Translations under genes and position numbers: made by a program | From: Acuticoccus sp038745295 | GTDB lineage: Bacteria > Pseudomonadota > Alphaproteobacteria > Rhizobiales > Amorphaceae | DNA length: 16,906 bases | Direction: 5' to 3' | Assembly: GCA_038745295.1 (NCBI GenBank) | Contig: JBCDLN010000054.1 | Span: forward strand, 1-16,906 | Notes under the pieces: generated by a model | Told to the model about the DNA's origin: nothing | The model's input: the letters and a program-made list of their open reading frames with translations, nothing else | Databases searched by the model: none | Shown here: positions 6,702 through 13,824 of the stretch, one piece after another | Layout: every line of letters begins with the position of its first letter | Numbering within the stretch: the first letter of the stretch is position 1

Positions 6702-8102
6702 ATGTCAGAAGCCCCCACCGTGACGCGCAGCTTGGTCCCAAAGCTTGTTGAAACCCTGGGCGCTGCGCAGGTGGACACCTCCGCTGACCGCATTGAGCGG
6801 CACACCAGCGATTGGGCCGGTCTGCCGCCCCATGCGCCTGAAGCCGTGTTGCGCCCCAAAAGCACGCAGGAAGTCTCTGAGGTTTTGCGCCTTTGCCATG
6901 AGCATCATCAACCCGTCGCCGTACAAGGGGGGCTGACCGGGCTCGCCGGGGCGGCCGCCTGCCAAGACGGTGAACTGGCGCTCTCCCTCGACAGGCTGAA
7001 CGCCATCGAGCTGGTGGGCGATGGCGCGCTGATCGCGGGCGCCGGCGCAACGGTTGGGGCCGTCCAAGCCGCGGCACGGGAGGCGGGCGCCGAGCTTGGG
7101 ATCGACTTTGGCGCCCGGGGCACGGCCACCATCGGCGGCGCCATCGGCACCAACGCGGGTGGGCTCCACGTCATCGAAACGGGGATGACGCGGGCGCAAA
7201 TCCTGGGCCTTGAGGTGGTGCTCGCCGACGGGCGGGTGATGTCTGAGCTCACCCCCATGGTGAAGGTCAACACAGGCTTTGACCTTAAGCAGCTCTTCAT
7301 CGGCGCGGAGGGAACCCTTGGGGTGGTGACGCGGGCGTGCCTGGCGCTGCGGCCTTGGCGGCCTGGGCTGGCGACGGCGCTGTTGGCGCTCCCTTCGCCC
7401 GACCTCACGCCAACAGCGCTGTCCGCCGCGCGGCGCGCCTTTGGGCCCGACCTCAGCGCCTTTGAAGCCATGTGGCCGGACTATGTGGACACCATGAGCG
7501 CGCGCACGCCCTTTTCGCTCCCCCTCTCGGCGCCCATGCTGCTGATCGTGGAGATGCGCGATGCCCAAAGCGATATCGCGTCACAGCGGATGGAAGCGTT
7601 CTTGGAGGCATCAGCGGAGGCGGGTTGGTTGAGCGATGCTGTGGTCGCCCAGTCCGAGGCGCAAGCCAAAGCGCTTTGGGCGCTGCGCGATGAGGGGCCG
7701 GCCTGCTACGGCTCAGCCTTTGAGGAGATTTTGGCGTTTGATGTCTCGGTGCCGCTCCCTGCGCTCTTCGACGTGGCGGGCCGTCTTGGCGAACCCTGGC
7801 AGGACCCGGCTCATCTTTATCCACTCACCTATGGCCATATTGGTGATCAGAACCTTCACTTTGTGGTGGGGTCCGATCGCACGTTGTCGGATGCTGAGCG
7901 GGAGGCGATCTCAAAGCATGTCTACGCCATGGTGGTGGCGGCGAAGGGCGCGATCAGCGCAGAGCACGGCATTGGGATGCTCAAAAAGCCCTACCTGTCG
8001 CAAGGCCGAAGCCCGGTCGCCATCGACCTGATGAAGGATATGAAACGCACCTTGGACCCGCGCGGGATACTCAACCCCGGCCGCGTGTTCGATATGGACT
8101 AA
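6702..8102 (+). CDS. FAD-binding oxidoreductase, GlcD / D-2-hydroxyacid dehydrogenase type
   Basis: This 466-residue flavoprotein has an N-terminal PCMH-type FAD domain (FAD_binding_4) and a C-terminal FAD-oxidase_C domain. FAD-domain motifs are PVAVQGGLTGLAGAA (71-85), GIDFGARGTATIGGAIGTNAG (133-153) and IGAEGTLGVVTR (200-211). The C-terminal metal/substrate site shows YGHIGDQNLHF with His379 and His386, then SAEHGIG (419-425) and the closing GILNPGRVF. The family oxidises D-2-hydroxyacids such as D-lactate, glycolate or D-2-hydroxyglutarate to 2-oxoacids, passing electrons to quinone, cytochrome or ETF. I chose ATG 6702 because a GAGGAG ribosome site (6689-6694) precedes it and the family N terminus starts there; the frame upstream to 6501 lacks similarity. 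It diverges from the V4R operon and converges on dctM with 8 bp between. A 2-oxoacid product could feed the aldolase or TCA cycle (inference). Confidence 0.92.
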   Translation: MSEAPTVTRSLVPKLVETLGAAQVDTSADRIERHTSDWAGLPPHAPEAVLRPKSTQEVSEVLRLCHEHHQPVAVQGGLTGLAGAAACQDGELALSLDRLNAIELVGDGALIAGAGATVGAVQAAAREAGAELGIDFGARGTATIGGAIGTNAGGLHVIETGMTRAQILGLEVVLADGRVMSELTPMVKVNTGFDLKQLFIGAEGTLGVVTRACLALRPWRPGLATALLALPSPDLTPTALSAARRAFGPDLSAFEAMWPDYVDTMSARTPFSLPLSAPMLLIVEMRDAQSDIASQRMEAFLEASAEAGWLSDAVVAQSEAQAKALWALRDEGPACYGSAFEEILAFDVSVPLPALFDVAGRLGEPWQDPAHLYPLTYGHIGDQNLHFVVGSDRTLSDAEREAISKHVYAMVVAAKGAISAEHGIGMLKKPYLSQGRSPVAIDLMKDMKRTLDPRGILNPGRVFDMD

Positions 8103-8110
8103 ACCCCGGT

Positions 8111-9421
8111 TCAACTGAGGTTGGGCAAAAAGAGCGCAAGTTCTGGGAAGATCACCAGAATAATCACGAGCAGCAAGATGCAGGAGATGAACGGGAAGCC
8201 CGCCACATAGATCTCACGCATGGTGGTGCCTGGTGGAGCCACCCCCTTCATCACAAAAAGGAGCAGCCCAAAGGGCGGCGTTGTGAACGAGATTTCGAGC
8301 GCCAGAAGCACGATGAGGCCAAACCAGATGGGGTCAAACCCCAGTTGGCTCGCCAGCGGAAAGAAGATCGGCACCGTTAAGAGCATCATGGAGAGTTGAT
8401 CCATGAACATGCCCAAAAGGAGGAGGATCAGGAACATCACCAGGAGCATCACGTAAGGGCCTGCTTCCAGCGAGGTGGCCCAGCGGATGAAGCCTGATGA
8501 TGCGCCAGAAAACGCCAGAAGCTGCGAAAACGTTGCCGATCCAAAGATGATCAAAAACGCCATCAACGTCACTTTGAGCGCGCCGCGGCAGGCTGTGACG
8601 AAGGCTTTGATAGTGAGGCACCGGTAGATCGCCGCCAAAACGAGAACCCCAAAGCAGCCAAACGCGGCCGCTTCGGTAGGCGTTGCCCAGCCCGACACCA
8701 TGACCGTGATGACGAGGGCCACAATCGCAATCATCGGCATCAACTCGGACGTGAAGATGAGGATGCGCTCGCGCCATTCCATCTTCACCACATCGTAGGC
8801 GGGGGCGGATTGAGGGTTGATCCGCGCCAAGATGAAAATGAGCCCCGCGTAAAGCCCGGCGAGCAACAGCCCGGGGATCACCCCCGCCAAAAGGAGCGCG
8901 CCCACATCAATGCGCGCGAAGGTGGCTAAAAGCACCGCAAGCGCTGATGGCGGGATGATGATGGCCAGACCACCCGTGCCCAAAATAGGGCCGATGGACA
9001 TCAGCTTCGTATAGCCCCGCTTCAGCATTTCGGGGAGCATCAGGCTGCCCAAAAGGGCGGTCGACCCCATGGATGAGCCTGAAAGGGTCGCAAAGGCGGT
9101 CCCGCCCGCCACGGTGACATAGGAAAGCCGCGCAGGCACCCGTCCGAGCAGCTTGTCGACGCCGTTGAAGACCCGTGTTGCAAGACCGGTATGGAAGAAG
9201 AGTTCGCCCATCAGCAAAAAGAGCGGGATCGGCACCAGCGCAAAATTGGTCATTGCGCCAAAGCCGTTGTTGATGAGCTGGCCGATCCCCCGTTCGCCGC
9301 CCATGAAGATGTAGGCGCCGACAATGTTGGCCCCCAGGAAGGCGAGCGCCACCGGCACCCCCAGCATCATCAAGGTGAGGACCATCCCAAGGAGCAACGC
9401 CAGCGCTTCGTACCATTCCAT
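8111..9421 (-). CDS. dctM: TRAP transporter large permease DctM
   Basis: This is the 436-residue large membrane subunit of a tripartite ATP-independent periplasmic transporter, in the inner membrane with about 12 hydrophobic segments. Family motifs include the N-terminal GVPVALAFLGANIVGAY, IPLFLLMGELFFHTGL, GGTAFATLSGSSMGSTALLGSLMLPEM, GTGGLAIIIPPSALAVL, GWATPTEAAAFGCFGVL and the C-terminal LEISFTTPPFGLLLFVMKG. It uses an ion gradient, usually sodium, to move the solute delivered by DctP. The ATG at 9421 lies 11 bp after the dctQ stop codon. It is the last gene of the dctPQM operon, converging on the FAD dehydrogenase. Length and motifs are normal for the family. Confidence 0.97.
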   Translation of the reverse strand: MEWYEALALLLGMVLTLMMLGVPVALAFLGANIVGAYIFMGGERGIGQLINNGFGAMTNFALVPIPLFLLMGELFFHTGLATRVFNGVDKLLGRVPARLSYVTVAGGTAFATLSGSSMGSTALLGSLMLPEMLKRGYTKLMSIGPILGTGGLAIIIPPSALAVLLATFARIDVGALLLAGVIPGLLLAGLYAGLIFILARINPQSAPAYDVVKMEWRERILIFTSELMPMIAIVALVITVMVSGWATPTEAAAFGCFGVLVLAAIYRCLTIKAFVTACRGALKVTLMAFLIIFGSATFSQLLAFSGASSGFIRWATSLEAGPYVMLLVMFLILLLLGMFMDQLSMMLLTVPIFFPLASQLGFDPIWFGLIVLLALEISFTTPPFGLLLFVMKGVAPPGTTMREIYVAGFPFISCILLLVIILVIFPELALFLPNLS

Positions 9422-9432
9422 TTAGGCTATGC

Positions 9433-9939
9433 TCATTCGTGGATGCCGGCTTCGCCGCTGTGGAGGAGGTTGGGGCCGAAGGTGAACTTGGCAAATTCGA
9501 TGGCCATCAAGAAAAAGCCCACGGGGATGGTGGTGATCAAAGTCCAGCGCGGGAAGTACAGCGAGCGCACATCCATTTCGGCGGAAAAGTAGTTGGTGAT
9601 CACAATGTCCGTGCCCTTGATGGCAAGGATCAACGAGATGAGGACGCACAGTCCCGACACGGCGCGGGACACCACCCGGCGCACACCCTCAGGCAGGGCC
9701 GCGGTGACGATCTCGATGTAGACATGCCCCCGCTCACGCACCAGCCAAGGCGCACCGAGCAGCGTAATGAAAAGGAGCCCGTACTCGGTAAACGTAAAAA
9801 GGTGCGCCGAGGGCTGCAGCCCAAAATTGCGCCACACCACCTGATAGACAATGATCAGCATGAACATGGGGATGATTGCGCCGGCAATGGCAGCCAGCGC
9901 AACCACAACAAAGTCGTAGACCTGAACGAGACGCCGCAC
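9433..9939 (-). CDS. dctQ: TRAP transporter small permease DctQ
   Basis: This 168-residue small membrane subunit of the TRAP transporter has the expected four transmembrane segments at about 11-35, 50-67, 90-109 and 131-150. The conserved QVVWRNFG after segment 1 and the APWLVRERGHVYIEI loop (63-77) are typical DctQ features. It complexes with DctM in the inner membrane. The start is GTG at 9939, only 5 nt after the dctP stop codon, with no clear ribosome site of its own, so translation is probably coupled to dctP. Confidence 0.95.
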   Translation of the reverse strand: MRRLVQVYDFVVVALAAIAGAIIPMFMLIIVYQVVWRNFGLQPSAHLFTFTEYGLLFITLLGAPWLVRERGHVYIEIVTAALPEGVRRVVSRAVSGLCVLISLILAIKGTDIVITNYFSAEMDVRSLYFPRWTLITTIPVGFFLMAIEFAKFTFGPNLLHSGEAGIHE

Positions 9940-9944
9940 AGGAT

Positions 9945-10946
9945 TTACTTGTTAAAAAGCTCAATCATCTTGTCGTAATTGTCCATGGAGCCTTGGGCTT
10001 CCATTTGCTCGCGCATGCGCTGCCAGGTGGTCTCGCGGGCCGCTGTCACGTAGTTGTCTGCCGCAGCGCCCTCAAGCGTCACCACCTCAAGGCCCCGATT
10101 GTCGAGTTCGGCGTACTCTTCTTCGATCAGCGCCATCAACTTTTCGGCAGACGAGGCCTCATGCTCAATGGCCACCTCTTGCAAGATCGCTTTGGCCTCA
10201 TCGGGCAGCGCGTTCCAGCTCCCAAGGTTCACCAGGATGCCAAGGTCGGTGGAGAAAAAGGGCGGGTCGACCCTGTACTTGAGGTGATCGTCCCAAGAAA
10301 GGTCCATCACGCCGATGGAGGTCCAACCGGTTGCCGTGACGGTGCCGCGTTGAAGCGCTGTGTAGAGCTCGGTGGAGGGAAGGTTCAGCACCTGCGCACC
10401 CAGATAGTCGGTGAAGAAGGCGTTGAAGATTGGGTTGCCGCGCAGCTTCAGGCCGGTGATGTCAAGGTTACCCTCAGCATCGAGCGTGGGCTCCACAGTC
10501 ATCCACAAGTTGAAGGGAACGCCTGAGTCCATCCAACCGAGATAATAGACGCCCATCTTGTCCTGGTGGATCTGGTTCAAAAAGTCGATCCCGCCGCTGG
10601 CGCGGGCTTCGGGGCCGGTCATGTTGGAGGCCACCAGGGCATCCTTTTCGGCCACTGTGCCGCCATAGAAGGAGCCGGGGGTGTAGACCATGTCTACAAT
10701 CCCGTCGCGCACGGCTGCGGGCTGCTCGAACATGCCGATCGCCTCTGGTCCGCCGCGCACATCAATGCGCACAACGCCGCTGCCCCGCTCATTCACCTTG
10801 TCCACATAGTCCAGGAAGCTCTTGGTGTAGATGAGGCTCGACGGGAAGGCGTGAACCGCCGTCAAAACGCTTTCAGCCTTTGCCGCACCTGTCAGCGAGA
10901 GGCTGATCGCGGCGGCTGCCGCGAAACAACGCATCATGGGGTTCAT
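9945..10946 (-). CDS. dctP: TRAP transporter substrate-binding protein DctP
   Basis: This 333-residue periplasmic solute receptor carries a Sec signal peptide: MNPMMR, a hydrophobic core (FAAAAAISLSLTG), and probable cleavage after AKA at residue 24. The mature protein shows DctP landmarks including AVRDGIVDMVYTPG (78-91), GLKLRGNP with Arg169 at the usual carboxylate-binding position, and STELYTALQRGTV (191-203). Arg169 supports a carboxylate-bearing ligand, but the ligand cannot be named. ATG 10946 is chosen because the signal peptide begins there and an AAGGAG site sits 6 nt upstream; the longer frame to 11171 runs antisense into the divergent gene. It is the first gene of dctPQM. Confidence 0.96.
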   Translation of the reverse strand: MNPMMRCFAAAAAISLSLTGAAKAESVLTAVHAFPSSLIYTKSFLDYVDKVNERGSGVVRIDVRGGPEAIGMFEQPAAVRDGIVDMVYTPGSFYGGTVAEKDALVASNMTGPEARASGGIDFLNQIHQDKMGVYYLGWMDSGVPFNLWMTVEPTLDAEGNLDITGLKLRGNPIFNAFFTDYLGAQVLNLPSTELYTALQRGTVTATGWTSIGVMDLSWDDHLKYRVDPPFFSTDLGILVNLGSWNALPDEAKAILQEVAIEHEASSAEKLMALIEEEYAELDNRGLEVVTLEGAAADNYVTAARETTWQRMREQMEAQGSMDNYDKMIELFNK

Positions 10947-10952
10947 AGGAGG

Positions 10953-10958
10953 CTCCTT
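10953..10958 (-). promoter_or_regulatory. Shine-Dalgarno site of dctP
   Basis: AAGGAG on the minus strand, 6 nt before the dctP ATG, fixes the start at 10946. It lies within an 11-bp palindrome (AGGAGGCTCCT, 10947-10957). Confidence 0.8.
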
Positions 10959-10978
10959 TTGACCAGTCTTTGATCGAT

Positions 10979-11006
10979 TTGTTACATGCGCCGGTGTGAG
11001 CTTCAA
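10979..11006 (-). promoter_or_regulatory. Candidate sigma-70-like promoter for dctPQM
   Basis: On the minus strand TTGAAG (11006-11001) is followed after 16 nt by TAACAA (10984-10979), about 32 nt before the dctP start. The -35 is good but the -10 is weak. It sits in the 81-bp gap between the divergent dctP and racemase-like genes, the only place a promoter for dctPQM could lie without entering the neighbour. This is by-eye matching only. Confidence 0.3.
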
Positions 11007-11027
11007 TGCGCGAAGGGTGGGATGGGT

Positions 11028-11789
11028 ATGCGGATCTTTTGGCAGTCCTTCACCGATGAGACGATGGCATCCACCTACCTTGGCAAGCTTCGTGCCCATC
11101 TGATGGAGGCCGCGCTTCCTGGAACCACCGTCGATGTGGGCACGTTGAGCCCGCCCGATACGCACGTCCACCCTTTAAGCGAAATGCGCTGCGCCCGGCT
11201 GATGATCAAAAACGCGGTGAAGGCCGAGCGGGAGGGCTATGACGCGTTCGTCGTGGGCCACTTCCAGGAACCGGGCCTCAGGGAAGTGCGCGGTGCGGTG
11301 GGCATTCCGGTGATGGGTCTTGGGGAGGCAACGCTTCTCCACGCGCTCACGTTGGGCGCAAAGGTGGGCGTCGTCACCATCCACCCCCGCTACATTCCCT
11401 GGATTGAGCGCCAAGCCAGCATCTACGGCGTGGCGGATCGCCTGTGCGGGGTCCGCGCGATGACGTTCCAGCCAGAAGACCTCACCGCCGCCTTCGATGA
11501 ACCGAAGGCCTTGCGCAAGGCGCAAGCTGGGTTTGAGGCGGAGGTTGCCCCGCTTCTTGATGCTGGCGCTGAGGTGGTCATTGCTGGCGGCGGGATCCCG
11601 ATGCTCCTCTTTGGCGGGATCCGCGCCTATGAGATTGACGGCGCCCCCGTCATCGATGGGCTGCCGGTCACCCTCATGCACGCTGAAACCGCTGTGCGGC
11701 TGCGCCAACTCAACGGGCTCACCATCAGCCGGCGCGGAGAAATGGCCCGCGCGCCCGATGATTTGATCGATCTTTTTGTGGCGGACTGA
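11028..11789 (+). CDS. Asp/Glu/hydantoin racemase-superfamily protein without the catalytic cysteines
   Basis: This 253-residue protein of the Asp/Glu racemase (HyuE-like) fold is sometimes annotated as an aspartate/glutamate racemase family protein or as HupH. It matches family landmarks such as MRIFWQSFTD, the segment GHFQEPGLREVR (77-88), IPVMGLGEATLLHALTLG (93-110) and the C-terminal half-site AGGGIPMLLF (186-195). The two catalytic cysteines of true racemases should lie at or near GHFQ and AGGG, where His78 and Gly are found instead, so two-base racemisation by cysteines is not expected. Start 11028 (MRIFW) is preferred; ATG 11022, two codons earlier, is equally served by the GAAGGGTGGG stretch upstream. 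Proximity to dctPQM and hyuBA suggests work on the same substrate. The exact activity is unknown. Confidence 0.85.
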   Translation: MRIFWQSFTDETMASTYLGKLRAHLMEAALPGTTVDVGTLSPPDTHVHPLSEMRCARLMIKNAVKAEREGYDAFVVGHFQEPGLREVRGAVGIPVMGLGEATLLHALTLGAKVGVVTIHPRYIPWIERQASIYGVADRLCGVRAMTFQPEDLTAAFDEPKALRKAQAGFEAEVAPLLDAGAEVVIAGGGIPMLLFGGIRAYEIDGAPVIDGLPVTLMHAETAVRLRQLNGLTISRRGEMARAPDDLIDLFVAD

Positions 11790-11833
11790 GCGCTCTGAGC
11801 CGTGCCGTCTGGTGTCGGTCGCCGGGAAGCCGT

Positions 11834-13219
11834 TCAGTCGGCCTTGTCGCTGGCGGCGCTTTCACCGGCGACACGGCCCATCGCAACAGCCGTTAAGAGG
11901 CCATTGCCTGACAAATAGCCCGCCGCGGTGGGGCCTGAGACGCCCACAGCCGCGCCACCTGCGGCCCAGAGCCCTGGAACGGGGGCGCCTGCCCGCAGGA
12001 CCCGGCCCTTGCCATCGGTCTTGAGGCCGCCTTGGGTGTGGAACAGCGCGCCTGTCACCTTCACACCGCAGTAAGGGGGGGCAAGGGGCGGTGTGTCCCA
12101 CCGCCGTCCGAAGCTGTCGGTCGCGCCGGCCTCTTGCAGGGCGGCCACCTCGCAGAGCGTGTCTTCCAGCGCGTCAGGAGGGACGCCGAGGCGGCTGGCA
12201 AGCTCTTTGGCAGTGTCGGCGCGAAGGATGGCGCCTGCGGCATCGGCGCGCTGAAAATCTTCGAACTGGACGGCAATCTCAGCAATGCGGCTGTCGAAGA
12301 TGGTGAAGGCAATGCCGCCAGGACAGGCCAACACCCGCGCAGCTTGTTCAGAATATCCCTCGCTCTCGTCGCTGAAACGCTTTCCCGTCCCATCCACCTG
12401 AAAGCCGCCCCCGGTGATGGTGGCCCAGGTGATCAAGATGCCATGGGGATGGGCGACCGAGCCGTGTCCTTGATGGCCGGAAAGGTCAGCAAGATCAGCC
12501 CCCAGCGCCTCGCCCCACGTGAGGGCTGTGCCATCGTTGCCGTCATGCCCGAACCAGAGGGCGTCGGCGAGGGAAGGAATGTGCTGCGCCACATAGGCCT
12601 TGTTGCCGCCGTAGCCGTTGGAGGCGAGCACCAAGGCGCGGCAGCCGACCCGCTCCTCCGCGCCGTCTGGCCGGGACATGGCGACACCGCGCACGCGCTT
12701 GCCCGCCATGAGGAGCGTGTGGGCCCGCGCGTCGGTGATGATGAGGATGCCGGCCGCCTCGGCTGCTGCCCGCAGCCGGTCAACTAGCGCGCGGCCAGAG
12801 CGCTCCGGCATCGCGTGCATCCTGCGCACACTGTGGCCTGGGTAAACAAAGCCATCCACAAGCTCAAAAGGAAGGCCGTGATGGTCGGCGAGCCAGTCAA
12901 GCGCGGGTCCGGCGGCCGTGCTCGCAGCCTCAACAAGGACGTTGTCCGCCGCGCCTTTGGACTTTGACAGGATGTCTTTTGCAAGCGCCGCGGCGCTGTC
13001 GTCAATGCCTTCGGCGGCTTGCCAGCGGGTGCCTGCGGCAGGGATGAGACCGGCGGATAGTGATGTGGAGCCCGCCGGCACCGCATCTCGCTCAAGAACC
13101 ACAACCTCAGCGCCGGCATCGTGGGCGGCAAGGGCGGCTGTCAGCCCGCAGGCGCCGGCCCCCACCACCAGCACCTCGGCCTCGGCGGCAAAGGGGCCGC
13201 TCGCCGCCTGCACACTCAT
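11834..13219 (-). CDS. FAD-dependent dehydrogenase, fumarate reductase / 3-ketosteroid dehydrogenase-like
   Basis: This 461-residue flavoprotein of the succinate dehydrogenase/fumarate reductase flavoprotein superfamily (FAD_binding_2) has an N-terminal dinucleotide-binding motif VVGAGACGLTAALAAHDAG (18-36) ending in the acidic VVVLERD (39-45). The capping and active-site region includes GHGSVAHPHG (251-260) and GKRFSDES (279-286), where family members place a catalytic Arg. The conserved ALFHTQGGLKTD (391-402) and C-terminal FAD-binding GYLSGNGLLTAVAMGR (434-449) are intact. Such soluble enzymes introduce or remove C=C bonds, or oxidise organic acids. There is no signal peptide, so it is probably cytoplasmic. 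The ATG overlaps the isochorismatase-like stop codon (ATGA), and it is the last gene of the hyuBA operon. It ends 44 bp from the convergent racemase-like gene. The substrate is unknown. Confidence 0.92.
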   Translation of the reverse strand: MSVQAASGPFAAEAEVLVVGAGACGLTAALAAHDAGAEVVVLERDAVPAGSTSLSAGLIPAAGTRWQAAEGIDDSAAALAKDILSKSKGAADNVLVEAASTAAGPALDWLADHHGLPFELVDGFVYPGHSVRRMHAMPERSGRALVDRLRAAAEAAGILIITDARAHTLLMAGKRVRGVAMSRPDGAEERVGCRALVLASNGYGGNKAYVAQHIPSLADALWFGHDGNDGTALTWGEALGADLADLSGHQGHGSVAHPHGILITWATITGGGFQVDGTGKRFSDESEGYSEQAARVLACPGGIAFTIFDSRIAEIAVQFEDFQRADAAGAILRADTAKELASRLGVPPDALEDTLCEVAALQEAGATDSFGRRWDTPPLAPPYCGVKVTGALFHTQGGLKTDGKGRVLRAGAPVPGLWAAGGAAVGVSGPTAAGYLSGNGLLTAVAMGRVAGESAASDKAD

Positions 13220-13824
13220 CGGCGGACTTCGGCAATGGCGTCCGCCACGCTGATTGTGCGGGCGACACTGGAGAGGGCGGCAATGTTTGCATCATGAACC
13301 GTGGTGCTGAAGGCGGCGCACCCGTCGCTCAAGACGGTCACGCCCATGTCGCGCACATGGGCATCGCGCACTGTGGAGGCCACACCCCCGTTGGTGACAA
13401 TCCCCGCCACATAAAGATGGGCCACCGAAAGCCGCCCGATCAGCCATTCAAGCCGGCTCATGTAGAAGGCGGAGTAGGCGACCTTTTCAACGCTTGCGTC
13501 AGCCGGGCCCAAAACGTCCACCAGCTGATGGCCCCATGAGCCGGGGACAAAGTCGCCCGCGGCCAAAAACGGTCGCAGCTCTTTAAGGTGCGACGAGATG
13601 AGTGGCGCGCCCCCCCGCCCGGGCACCAGCGTAAAATGGGTGGAAATCACCAGGCCACCCGCGGCGCGCATGGCAGCGGCCAGGGGGGCTAAGCGCTCAG
13701 GAAGCGCGGCGATGGGCTCTGCCGCTACGCCGGCCCGGCCATAGGCCCCCTCCGGATGGATGAAGTCATTTTGAAGGTCGACGAGAAGGAGCGCGCACGA
13801 TTTTGGCGGGGGTAAGGGGCTCAT
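13216..13824 (-). CDS. Isochorismatase-family hydrolase with Gly in place of the catalytic Cys
   Basis: This 202-residue protein has the isochorismatase/cysteine-hydrolase fold. The catalytic Asp is present in LLVDLQNDF (Asp16) and the Lys in VEKVAYSAF (Lys114). The nucleophile loop reads GIVTNGGVASTVRDAHVRD (141-159), so the expected Cys is Gly147, encoded GGT (13384-13386, minus strand). True isochorismatases such as EntB also lack a Cys at this point, whereas amidases (N-carbamoylsarcosine hydrolase, RutB, nicotinamidase) need it. The loop sequence itself looks like the amidase branch. It overlaps hyuA upstream and the FAD dehydrogenase downstream by ATGA. It could be a non-amidase hydrolase, a structural partner of HyuAB, or a subfamily using another nucleophile. 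The fold is certain; amidase activity should not be assumed. Confidence 0.9.
   Translation of the reverse strand: MSPLPPPKSCALLLVDLQNDFIHPEGAYGRAGVAAEPIAALPERLAPLAAAMRAAGGLVISTHFTLVPGRGGAPLISSHLKELRPFLAAGDFVPGSWGHQLVDVLGPADASVEKVAYSAFYMSRLEWLIGRLSVAHLYVAGIVTNGGVASTVRDAHVRDMGVTVLSDGCAAFSTTVHDANIAALSSVARTISVADAIAEVRR

Noticed and set aside
6705..7568. 287-codon minus-strand frame opposite the FAD dehydrogenase
   Set aside because: Very Arg/His-rich and without domain signals; shadow of the 6702-8102 gene.
8100..8130. Possible bidirectional terminator between the FAD dehydrogenase and dctM
   Set aside because: Only a 4-bp CAAC/GTTG stem with a broken extension and no T-run; too weak to call.
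11790..11833. Terminator in the convergent gap between the racemase-like and FAD dehydrogenase genes
   Set aside because: No clear inverted repeat or T-run in the 44 bp.
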